Source of the DNA: an uncultured Oscillospiraceae bacterium
GTDB lineage: Bacteria; Bacillota; Clostridia; Oscillospirales; Acutalibacteraceae
DNA: 20,494 nt
Direction: 5' to 3'
NCBI GenBank assembly: GCA_900548305.1
Contig: URJZ01000023.1
Span: 1 to 20,494 of the forward strand
In this document: positions 14,066 to 20,494 of the stretch, in pieces
Layout of the letters: each line of letters starts with the position of its first letter
Position numbering within the stretch: position 1 is the first letter of the stretch
Translations under genes and position numbers: made by a program
The notes under the pieces: generated by a model
The model's database searches: none
The model's input: only the letters and a program-made list of their open reading frames with translations
What the model was told of the DNA's origin: nothing

Positions 14066-14953
14066 TTAGATTAAGTTGTATTTTTTCATAATTGCCACCA
14101 GTTTTGCTTGATCTTGTTCTGTCATATCGCAAAGTGGCATACGGCAGGAACCGCAGTTAAAGCCCATTAGATTAGCAGCTTCTTTGATTACAATTGGGTT
14201 AACGTCCATAAACATAGCGTTCATCAATTCCAAATTTTCTAAGAATAGTTTACGGCTTTTTTCTATATCACCTTCGAAATATGTTGCACAGATATCATGT
14301 GATAGCTGTGGGCAAATATTTGCGATTACTGAAATAATTCCTTTACCGCCTAAAGATAGAATCGGCAATGTTTGGTCATCGTTACCTGAGTAGATGGTTA
14401 ATTTATCTCCACAAAGAGCGGCAACTTTTGCAATTAGGGAAAGATCTCCGGTTGCTTCTTTTGTTGCTACAATATTTGGATGTTTGCAAAGTTCTACGTA
14501 AGTTTCAGGTTTAATCAGACATCCAGTTCTGGAAGGAATGTTGTATAGAATCATAGGAATAGACACGCTGTCTGCAATTGCGGTAAAGTGTTTGATTAAA
14601 CCGTGTTGGGAAGCTTTATTATAGTATGGAGTTACTACCAGCAATGCGTCTGCACCCAGTTTTTCTGCTTCCTGAGAAAGTTTAATGGCATAGGCGGTAT
14701 CGTTACTGCCGGTACCTGCGATGACAGGTACGCGTTTATTTACTTTTTCAACTGTAAATTCAATTACTTTACAGTGTTCTTCATGTGACATGGTAGCAGA
14801 TTCACCTGTAGTACCGCAAGTGATGATTGCATCGGTACCGTTTTGAATTTGGAATTCAATCAGTTTTTCCAGTTCTGCATAGTTAATAGAACCATCTTGG
14901 TTCATAGGGGTAATAATAGCAACACCTGATCCGGTGAAAATTTCTTTTTTCAT
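14066..14953 (-). CDS. dapA: 4-hydroxy-tetrahydrodipicolinate synthase (DapA)
   Basis: DapA condenses pyruvate with aspartate semialdehyde, the branch-point step to diaminopimelate and lysine. It is a 295-residue TIM-barrel lyase. Motifs are GVAIITPM (10-17), TCGTTGESATM (45-55), VVTPYYNK (106-113), ILYNIPSRTG (135-144, catalytic Tyr137) and ATKEATGD (163-170, Schiff-base Lys165). The ATG at 14953 has AGGAGG (14966-14961), 7 bases upstream. It is 40 bases downstream of asd on the same strand and in the same operon, so it is regulated by the upstream lysine riboswitch. Confidence 0.97.
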   Translation of the reverse strand: MKKEIFTGSGVAIITPMNQDGSINYAELEKLIEFQIQNGTDAIITCGTTGESATMSHEEHCKVIEFTVEKVNKRVPVIAGTGSNDTAYAIKLSQEAEKLGADALLVVTPYYNKASQHGLIKHFTAIADSVSIPMILYNIPSRTGCLIKPETYVELCKHPNIVATKEATGDLSLIAKVAALCGDKLTIYSGNDDQTLPILSLGGKGIISVIANICPQLSHDICATYFEGDIEKSRKLFLENLELMNAMFMDVNPIVIKEAANLMGFNCGSCRMPLCDMTEQDQAKLVAIMKKYNLI

Positions 14954-14993
14954 GGTAAAACCTCCTAAGGTAAAATTATCTCATGTGATTGTA

Positions 14994-16073
14994 TTAATCA
15001 AGATATCCTTTGGCACAAAGTAATTCTGCCATTAGTACAGCGCCGCCTGCTGCGCCGCGCAATGTATTATGAGATAAACAAACAAATTTAATATCATACT
15101 GTGAGTCCGGACGTAAACGACCGATAGAAACTGCCATACCGTTTTCTAAATTGCGGTCCAATTTTGCTTGTGGACGGTCATTTTCATGGAAGTAGTGAAG
15201 GAATTGTTTTGGTGCACTAGGCAATTCCAATTCTTGTGCTGCACCACGATAGGATTCCCATTTTTGAATGATTTCTTCCATTGGAATTTTTTTATCAAAA
15301 GAAGCGAATACAGCAGCAGTGTGTCCGTCAGATACAGGTACACGCAGGCATTGTGCGGTAACGCTTGGAGAAGTTGCGTTTACAATTTGGTCGCCTTCAA
15401 TATGACCCCAGATTTTCATTGGTTCTTGTTCGGATTTTTCTTCTTCGCCGCCAATGTAAGGGATGACATTATCTAAAATTTCAGGCATGGTTTCAAATGT
15501 TTTACCGGCACCGGAAATTGCCTGATAGGTGCAGGCAAGCACTTTTGTAATGCCCAAATCTTTAATTGCGTGAATAGCAGGTACATAGCTTTGTAGAGAA
15601 CAGTTGGATTTTACTGCAATAAAGCCGCGTTTTGTGCCAAGACGTTTGCGCTGTGCGTGAATAATCTCAGCGTGGTCATCGTTAATTTCAGGAATAATCA
15701 TTGGTACATCCGGTGTGCCGCGGTGTGCGCTGTTGTTGGAAATTACAGGGCATTCTGCTTTTGCGTATGTTTCTTCCAATGCGCGAATTTCTTCTTTTTT
15801 CATGTCAACTGCGCAGAATACAAAATCTACTTGAGCGGTAATTTTGTCAACGTCAGCAGTTGCGTCATATACAATCATATCTTTCATAGCAGCAGGCATT
15901 GGTGTTTTCATAGCCCAACGGCTTCCAACGGCATCTTCGTAACGTTTTCCGGCAGAACGTGCGCTTGCTGCTACTGCTGTTACGTTAAACCATGGGTGGT
16001 TTTCCAATAATGTTGCAAAACGTTGGCCAACCATACCTGTTGCTCCAATAATGCCTACTTTATACTGTTTCAT
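14994..16073 (-). CDS. asd: Aspartate-semialdehyde dehydrogenase (Asd), archaeal/fungal-type
   Basis: Asd reduces L-aspartyl-4-phosphate to aspartate semialdehyde with NADPH. At 359 residues it has the N-terminal KVGIIGATGMVGQRF (5-19), VISNNSAHR (110-118), VKSNCSLQSYVPA (154-166) with the catalytic Cys158, and RVPVSDGHTAAV (244-255) with the active-site His251. SNCSLQ and VSDGHT place it with the shorter archaeal/fungal branch rather than the E. coli type. The ATG at 16073 has GGAGG (16085-16081) 7 bases upstream. It is the first gene of the operon asd-dapA-dapB-ACT. Its expression is controlled by the lysine riboswitch and terminator directly upstream. Confidence 0.97.
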   Translation of the reverse strand: MKQYKVGIIGATGMVGQRFATLLENHPWFNVTAVAASARSAGKRYEDAVGSRWAMKTPMPAAMKDMIVYDATADVDKITAQVDFVFCAVDMKKEEIRALEETYAKAECPVISNNSAHRGTPDVPMIIPEINDDHAEIIHAQRKRLGTKRGFIAVKSNCSLQSYVPAIHAIKDLGITKVLACTYQAISGAGKTFETMPEILDNVIPYIGGEEEKSEQEPMKIWGHIEGDQIVNATSPSVTAQCLRVPVSDGHTAAVFASFDKKIPMEEIIQKWESYRGAAQELELPSAPKQFLHYFHENDRPQAKLDRNLENGMAVSIGRLRPDSQYDIKFVCLSHNTLRGAAGGAVLMAELLCAKGYLD

Positions 16074-16111
16074 GTTGGTTCCTCCAAAATATCTAAAAAA
16101 TAAAATGGTAA

Positions 16112-16141
16112 TAAAAAAGACCGGTTTTCAGAAAACCGATC
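16112..16141 (-). terminator. Riboswitch-controlled terminator upstream of asd
   Basis: A 10-bp stem (arms 16132-16141 and 16119-16128 on the minus strand, three-base loop) is followed by a T run (16118-16113). It lies between the lysine aptamer and the asd start, 38 bases before the ATG, as expected for the expression platform of an L-box that terminates transcription when lysine is plentiful. Confidence 0.9.
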
Positions 16142-16199
16142 ATCATGCAAACATATTATGCTTCTACTGTGTCTTTATCCATTTATAATATAGGATAAC

Positions 16200-16366
16200 A
16201 GATAGCGCAACATCATACATGCATGATGACAGTTGCAGAGATATTTTCTCAGCACCCAGAGTTGAAATGACCCACTTTCAAACTCTTCGGCGACAGTTCC
16301 TTTTGCAAACGATCATAAACTTGGGCAGTTTCACGCTTGGTACTTATAAATGCCGCACCTCTATCT
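16200..16366 (-). ncRNA. Lysine riboswitch (L-box) aptamer
   Basis: A complete L-box of 167 bases on the minus strand. P1 is formed by AGATAG (16366-16361) and CTATCT (16205-16200). After the 5' P1 strand comes the invariant GAGGTGCG (16361-16354), then AAGTA (16345-16341), the conserved GCCGAAG (16291-16285) leading into the P4 hairpin (16285-16259), then CTGGGTGCTG, and the P5 hairpin (16228-16211, arms CATCAT/ATGATG). Size and order match the Bacillus lysC leader as known. It sits between the sigma-A promoter and the asd-dapA-dapB-ACT genes, with a terminator downstream, so it should repress the operon when lysine binds. Confidence 0.92.
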
Positions 16367-16385
16367 TTCTTTTAAACTTACCAAC

Positions 16386-16414
16386 ATCATAACATCAGAA
16401 ACTGCGATTGTCAA
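16386..16414 (-). promoter_or_regulatory. Sigma-A promoter of the asd-dapA-dapB-ACT operon
   Basis: On the minus strand TTGACA (16414-16409, full consensus) and TATGAT (16391-16386) are spaced by 17 bases, about 20 bases before P1 of the riboswitch. The -35 overlaps the -35 of the divergent queA promoter. Confidence 0.82.
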
Positions 16415-16436
16415 ATGATTTATAATAGTTTATAAT
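16408..16436 (+). promoter_or_regulatory. Sigma-A promoter of queA
   Basis: TTGTCA (16408-16413) and TATAAT (16431-16436, full consensus) are spaced by 17 bases. A second TATAAT at 16421-16426 is too close to this -35 to pair with it. The -35 shares five base pairs with the divergent lysine operon promoter. Confidence 0.75.
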
Positions 16437-16495
16437 AAATTTTACATGAGAAAAAATTTATGAATATGAACTTAATACAGGAGGGTTTCTAACGT

Positions 16496-17521
16496 ATGGA
16501 AACCAAGGATTTTTACTACGATTTACCAAAAGAATTGATTGCGCAAACTCCGGTAGAGCCAAGAGATTCTTCCCGCTTGTTGGTAATGGATAAAACAAGC
16601 GGAGAGCTTGAGCACCGCCATTTTTCTAATATTATAGAATATTTGCAACCGGGAGATTGTTTGATTGTAAATGATTCCCGTGTTTTGCCTGCCAGAATTT
16701 ACGGCAATAAAAAAGATACAGGTGGTCATGTTGAGTTTTTATTGCTGACACAAAAAGAACAGGATGTATGGGAGGTGCTGGCAAAACCGGGAAGAAAAGC
16801 ACAGCCGGGAACATGGTTTGTTTTCGGAGAAGGTTTACTGGAAGCTCAGGTGCTGGAAATTTTGGAAGATGGAAAGCGTTTGGTTCGGTTTCATTATCAG
16901 GGGAATTTTTATGCTTTGTTAGAGCAAATTGGTCAAATGCCGCTGCCGCCTTACATTACAGAGAAATTAGAAAATCAGGATAGATACCAGACGGTGTACT
17001 CCAAAGAATTGGGGTCTGCGGCAGCACCTACTGCAGGCTTGCATTTTACGCCGGAATTGATGAAACAAATCGAAGAGAAAGGCGTACGTTTTGGGTATGT
17101 GACCCTGCATGTTGGGTTAGGTACTTTTCGTCCTGTTAGTGTAGAAAAGATAGAAGAGCATATGATGCACTCGGAACATTATGAAATGCCGAAAGAAACA
17201 GCGGATTTAATTTTGGAAACAAAAGCAAAGGGTGGACGGGTGATTGCAGTTGGAACAACCAGCTGCCGTACGTTAGAATCTGTTGCGAAAAAAGAAGGGT
17301 GCATCAAAGAAAGTGAAGGCTGGACAGATATTTTTATTTATCCGGGCTATCAATTTCAGGTATTGGACGGTTTAATCACAAATTTTCACTTACCTGAAAG
17401 TACTTTGATTATGTTGGTTTGTGCCTTAGCCGGATATCAACATACTATGCATGCATATGAAGTTGCTGTGAAGGAAAAATATCGCTTTTTTTCATTTGGT
17501 GACGCAATGTTCATTCAATAG
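16496..17521 (+). CDS. queA: S-adenosylmethionine:tRNA ribosyltransferase-isomerase (QueA)
   Basis: QueA transfers and rearranges the ribose of SAM onto 7-aminomethyl-7-deazaguanine in tRNA to make epoxyqueuosine. It is 341 residues, a full-length protein. Family features are YDLPKELIAQTPVEPRDSSR (8-27), the NDSRVLPARIYG (59-70) strand, GQMPLPPYI (145-153), SAAAPTAGLHFTPEL (174-188), TLHVGLGTFRPV (204-215), VGTTSCRTLES (254-264) and TNFHLPESTL (297-306). AGGAGGG (16479-16485) supports ATG 16496. tgt, the usual next gene in the queuosine pathway, is absent. The gene is monocistronic, with its own promoter and a strong terminator. Confidence 0.97.
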   Translation: METKDFYYDLPKELIAQTPVEPRDSSRLLVMDKTSGELEHRHFSNIIEYLQPGDCLIVNDSRVLPARIYGNKKDTGGHVEFLLLTQKEQDVWEVLAKPGRKAQPGTWFVFGEGLLEAQVLEILEDGKRLVRFHYQGNFYALLEQIGQMPLPPYITEKLENQDRYQTVYSKELGSAAAPTAGLHFTPELMKQIEEKGVRFGYVTLHVGLGTFRPVSVEKIEEHMMHSEHYEMPKETADLILETKAKGGRVIAVGTTSCRTLESVAKKEGCIKESEGWTDIFIYPGYQFQVLDGLITNFHLPESTLIMLVCALAGYQHTMHAYEVAVKEKYRFFSFGDAMFIQ

Positions 17522-17591
17522 TATTTGTGGCAGTATATTTTTCCTATCTCATACTTTATATATGGTCAAAAGCAAATAATCATTTTCTTTC

Positions 17592-17636
17592 AGAATCCTC
17601 CATGATGGATATCCATCATGGAGGATTCTTTGTTAT
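17592..17636 (+). terminator. Terminator after queA (38-base perfect palindrome)
   Basis: A perfect palindrome with 19-base arms (17592-17610 and 17611-17629) centred on GATATC, followed by TTTGTTATT, starts 70 bases after the queA stop. It is a very stable stem with a short T stretch. The distance from queA is larger than for the other terminators here, and no minus-strand gene reads into it. Confidence 0.75.
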
Positions 17637-17999
17637 TAATGCCAAAGAAGGTTTTGAAATATTATGGAAAGGAAACAGTGGGATATTATAATCAAGAAAA
17701 AAGAACGGATAAAAACTCGGACGAAGGAATGGAAATTGTACCCTAAGTCTTTTTTTATGTTTTTATAACAATAAAATAAGAAATTAAAAGGAATCTTTTA
17801 GAAGTATTGGGGGATTACTATATATTTCATAATAGAGATCAAGAGCGTTTAGGGGCAATAATAAATGATAAAACATTCTCTATCATCATTAAACAATAAT
17901 TATATGGCGATATATATGAAAAATAAATGGATTTAATAATGTGTTGTGGAGTTATTTTGGTAAATTTTACATAGAAGGCTTTCTTTTACAGGTAATATG
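17637..17999 (+). other. AT-rich intergenic region upstream of cas3
   Basis: No convincing gene. Two overlapping open frames of 34-35 codons (from ATG 17639 and ATG 17664) are lysine/aromatic-rich, lack ribosome binding sites and are not recognised. No CRISPR repeats, tRNA or mobile-element ends are seen. The base composition is more AT-rich than in the flanking genes. Confidence 0.45.
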
Positions 18000-18008
18000 T
18001 GGTAAAAT
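18000..18008 (+). promoter_or_regulatory. Candidate extended -10 promoter of cas3
   Basis: TGGTAAAAT (18000-18008) is an extended -10 (TGn + TAAAAT). A T-rich TTTCTT lies 17 bases upstream as a weak -35. It is 37 bases before the cas3 start codon. Confidence 0.45.
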
Positions 18009-18044
18009 AATAATAAATTATACGTTTAAAGGAGTTGTTGACCG

Positions 18045-20494
18045 TTGTCTTTATGGATAAAAGCAGCTTATTCGCAATTTTCACCTGCGATGCAAAGTCT
18101 TGCGGCAAAATCAACTCAAAAATATGCGTTGCAATGGCTGCCTGCGTGGGTACATTTTATAGATACTGCAAATATCATCTGCAAGCTGGTAGTTACTTGG
18201 CTTCCTGCCTCTGTGGTACGTGCGGCTGATTCTGAGATGAACCAAGAGGAATTTTTAAATCTATGTACATTTTTGGCGTTAACCCATGATATTGGTAAGT
18301 TAACGCCGGTGTTTCAATCTAGCATATCGGAACAATTTCAGGAATTAAGAACACGTTCCGAAGAGTCCGGTTTATTGTTGTATAGAATGAAATCCTTATT
18401 GTCAGCGGGCAAATCTCCCCATGCTTTGGCAGGAGAATCAATTTTATTAGACTTTGGTTGCCCGCCTTCTGTAGCGGTGGTAGTAGGAGCACACCACGGA
18501 AAACCGCAGGAAATCAAGTATGATATAGAAAATCAAACACGGTACTATGAAGAGAATTACTACGGCTGTAAAGGAAAAGACAGTGAACAAGGAAAGCTTT
18601 GGGAGGCAGTCAGACAGGAATGGCTCCAATTTTCTTTGGAAATATCAGGATACACATCCGTAGAAGAATTGCCGCAGTTGAATATGGGGGCACAGATGTT
18701 GTTAACAGGACTTCTGATTATGGCAGACTGGATTGCCAGCAACACCAATTATTTTCCCCTGATTGATATAGATGATAACGGAGAGGATATTTCTATCGAG
18801 TATAGAGCTCAACAGGCTTGGGAAACCTTACATTTACCGGACCTATGGATGCCTTCTTGCTTTTTTATGGATGACGCTCAGTTTCAGAGTCGTTTTGGAT
18901 TTTCACCTAACGAGGTTCAAAAGACAATGATAAAAGTAGCTGAAGATGTTGTACAGCCCGGTATTATGATTCTAGAAGCGCAAATGGGCGTAGGAAAAAC
19001 AGAAGCGGCATTGGCTGCGGCAGAAGTGTTAGCCAGTAAAACAGGCAGTGCAGGCTTATTTTTTGGATTGCCTACCCAGGCCACTGCCAATGGTATTTTT
19101 CCACGGTTAGAGCAGTGGGCGATGGAGCAGTCGGAAGATGCCCTGCATTCCATTCGATTGGCACATGGTATGGCAGAACTAAACGAGCAATATCAGGCTC
19201 TGTTTCATGGTACTTCCAATATTGCAGGAGATGCAGATTCCTCTGGATTGGTGGCACATCAGTGGTTTGAAGGAAGAAAACAAGCATTGCTTTCTGATTT
19301 TGTCATTGGTACGGTAGACCAATTGTTAATGGCGGCATTGAAACAAAAACATGTTATGCTGCGCCACTTAGGGTTAGCAGGAAAAATTGTGATTGTGGAC
19401 GAGTGCCACGCCTATGACTCTTACATGAGCACGTACTTGGATAGAGCATTGATGTGGCTTGGAAGATATGGCGTTCCTGTGATTCTGCTTTCCGCAACAC
19501 TTCCAGAAAAGCGCCGCTTGGAATTTATCAGTGCGTATCTGGGGCGAAAAAAGTTGAAAGATGACGAATTGCCTGTTAGCAGAGCATATCCCATATTAAC
19601 GTGGACAGATGGACAAGAAATTAAGCAGCAAGCCATTGCCGTGGACACACCTTCCAAAACCGTTTCGGTCAAGTGCATTTCTGACGAAGCAATTACAGAT
19701 TGTTTAAAACAAGCGCTATCGGAAGGGGGATGTGCGGGAGTTATTGTAAATACTGTGGGCAGAGCTCAAAATTTAGCAGAGAAACTGAAAGAAACATTAC
19801 CTTATACGGAAATTTTAGTGTTTCATTCTCATTTTTTGATGCCTGACCGTGCTCAAAAAGAACATTTATTATTACAGCGTTTGGGTAAAAAGTCTACACC
19901 TGATACACGCGATAATTTGATTGTGGTAGGTACTCAAGTTTTGGAGCAGTCTTTGGATATTGATTTTGATTTTCTCATCACAGATTTGTGTCCTATGGAT
20001 TTATTGCTTCAGCGATTGGGACGATTACACCGTCATACTCGCAAGCGTCCTGCAAACGTAACCAAACCTTGTTGTGCCGTATTGGGTGCAAACGCAGAAA
20101 CGTTAGAAGAAGGTTCCCGTTTTGTATATGGAGATTGGTTGTTACTGCAAACCAAACGATTACTGCCAAATTCCATTACGTTACCGCAGGATATACCCAT
20201 GTTGGTGCAGGATACTTATCAGGAACCGCAGGATACATCAGAATTGGACGAGACTGCTCAGCAGGCATGGAGCGATTATTGCCGGCATCTAGATAGCCAA
20301 AAGGCAAAAGCGGAAGTTTACTACATACCAAAACCAAATATTTCAAAACGATATGCCAATTTGAATGTGATTTCAGATTTGCTCAGTACGGATTTGCCCG
20401 ACAATGAGGAACGAGCGCAGGCAACGGTACGAGACGGAGATACTTCTATCAGTGTTTTGGTGATGATGCTAAGAAAAGACGGAAAAATTTCCTT
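18045..20494 (+). CDS. cas3: CRISPR-associated nuclease-helicase Cas3, type I-E-like (3' end outside window)
   Basis: 816 codons run open to the window edge; type I-E Cas3 proteins are usually around 900 residues, so most of it is present. Cas3 is recruited by Cascade to a bound R-loop and nicks and unwinds the invader DNA. The N-terminal HD nuclease has VHFIDTA (His37, Asp40), LTHDIGKLTPVFQ (79-91, His81-Asp82) and VGAHHGKP (147-154). The SF2 helicase has Walker A EAQMGVGKTEAAL (311-323), LPTQATANG (342-350), DECH (452-455), LSATLP (482-487), VGTQVLEQSLDIDFD (628-642) and QRLGRLHRH (656-664). DECHAYDSYMSTYLD and the WLPAWVHFIDTA start resemble type I-E Cas3 rather than I-C or I-B. The start is TTG 18045, with AAAGGAG (18028-18034) 10 bases upstream; a stop (TGA 18039) precedes it in frame. 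It is the first gene of the locus; Cascade genes should follow. Confidence 0.92.
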   Translation, partial: MSLWIKAAYSQFSPAMQSLAAKSTQKYALQWLPAWVHFIDTANIICKLVVTWLPASVVRAADSEMNQEEFLNLCTFLALTHDIGKLTPVFQSSISEQFQELRTRSEESGLLLYRMKSLLSAGKSPHALAGESILLDFGCPPSVAVVVGAHHGKPQEIKYDIENQTRYYEENYYGCKGKDSEQGKLWEAVRQEWLQFSLEISGYTSVEELPQLNMGAQMLLTGLLIMADWIASNTNYFPLIDIDDNGEDISIEYRAQQAWETLHLPDLWMPSCFFMDDAQFQSRFGFSPNEVQKTMIKVAEDVVQPGIMILEAQMGVGKTEAALAAAEVLASKTGSAGLFFGLPTQATANGIFPRLEQWAMEQSEDALHSIRLAHGMAELNEQYQALFHGTSNIAGDADSSGLVAHQWFEGRKQALLSDFVIGTVDQLLMAALKQKHVMLRHLGLAGKIVIVDECHAYDSYMSTYLDRALMWLGRYGVPVILLSATLPEKRRLEFISAYLGRKKLKDDELPVSRAYPILTWTDGQEIKQQAIAVDTPSKTVSVKCISDEAITDCLKQALSEGGCAGVIVNTVGRAQNLAEKLKETLPYTEILVFHSHFLMPDRAQKEHLLLQRLGKKSTPDTRDNLIVVGTQVLEQSLDIDFDFLITDLCPMDLLLQRLGRLHRHTRKRPANVTKPCCAVLGANAETLEEGSRFVYGDWLLLQTKRLLPNSITLPQDIPMLVQDTYQEPQDTSELDETAQQAWSDYCRHLDSQKAKAEVYYIPKPNISKRYANLNVISDLLSTDLPDNEERAQATVRDGDTSISVLVMMLRKDGKIS

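Noticed and set aside
15657..16010. A 117-codon + strand frame opposite asd
   Set aside because: It is Phe/Cys-rich, has no ribosome binding site and is fully covered by the well-supported asd coding sequence on the other strand.
17639..17768. Two 34-35 codon frames starting at 17639 and 17664 as small genes
   Set aside because: Neither has a ribosome binding site or recognisable family feature, and they overlap in different frames, so chance in AT-rich DNA is the simpler explanation.
17522..18044. CRISPR array or leader upstream of cas3
   Set aside because: No regularly spaced direct repeat of 20-40 bases was found; only the 38-base palindrome after queA and AT-rich sequence are present.
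18035..18229. A 64-codon frame at the start of the cas3 region
   Set aside because: It overlaps cas3 out of frame and shows no conserved motif. The true frame starts at TTG 18045 and stays open for 816 codons.
1..20494. tRNA or rRNA genes, insertion sequences or integrase-type mobile elements
   Set aside because: No tRNA cloverleaf with TTCGA-type T loop, no rRNA sequence and no transposase or integrase reading frame was recognised in the window.

Overview
The window comes from a low-GC Gram-positive, almost certainly spore-forming member of the Clostridia (Ruminococcaceae/Oscillospirales-like). The evidence is AT-rich DNA, strong AGGAGG-type ribosome binding sites, frequent TTG starts, Firmicutes-type gene sets (mini-RNase III, YitT, WalJ-RlmH, LuxS, an L-box lysine operon) and one small gene behind a textbook sigma-G promoter pattern. 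It is mostly chromosomal housekeeping DNA that runs into a CRISPR-Cas locus at the right edge.

Layout. 1-1560 (+): the last codons of Obg, mini-RNase III and a YitT-family membrane protein, closed by a terminator. 1571-1838 (-): a 52-codon Asn/Gln-rich gene with its own terminator, ribosome binding site and sigma-G-like promoter. 1865-5287 (+): an RsmB/NOP-type RNA m5C methyltransferase, the branched-chain aminotransferase IlvE with its own promoter and terminator, and an RluA-type pseudouridine synthase. 5433-6747 (+): a zinc-phospholipase-C-like protein that seems to have lost its metal ligands, tightly coupled to luxS. 6855-8435 (+): a membrane-anchored LysM-G5-M23 cell-wall peptidase. 8775-10058 (+): murA. 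10180-10580: the decayed remnant of what looks like an Imm70-type toxin-immunity gene. 10616-12418 (+): walJ, rlmH and a GNAT acetyltransferase. 12760-16414 (-): asd-dapA-dapB-ACT, a diaminopimelate/lysine operon behind a complete lysine riboswitch with terminator. 16408-17521 (+): queA, whose promoter shares its -35 region with the divergent lysine operon promoter. 18045 to the right edge (+): the first 816 codons of a type I-E-like Cas3 nuclease-helicase, starting at TTG.

How the genes work together. Asd, DapA and DapB are consecutive steps from aspartyl phosphate to tetrahydrodipicolinate, feeding both lysine and meso-diaminopimelate for peptidoglycan. The co-transcribed ACT-only protein resembles the regulatory tail of aspartokinase. 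MurA and the M23 peptidase are also cell-wall functions. MrnC, the m5C methyltransferase, the RluA-type enzyme, RlmH and QueA all process or modify RNA. Cas3 implies a Cascade operon and CRISPR array beyond position 20494; none of that is visible here.

The observations most worth following are the sigma-G-type small gene at 1629-1787, the Imm70-like pseudogene with two apparent T-tract slippage frameshifts, the metal-ligand-poor PLC homologue coupled to luxS, and the riboswitch/overlapping-promoter control region at 16112-16436. All family assignments were made by reading the sequence; no database search was run.
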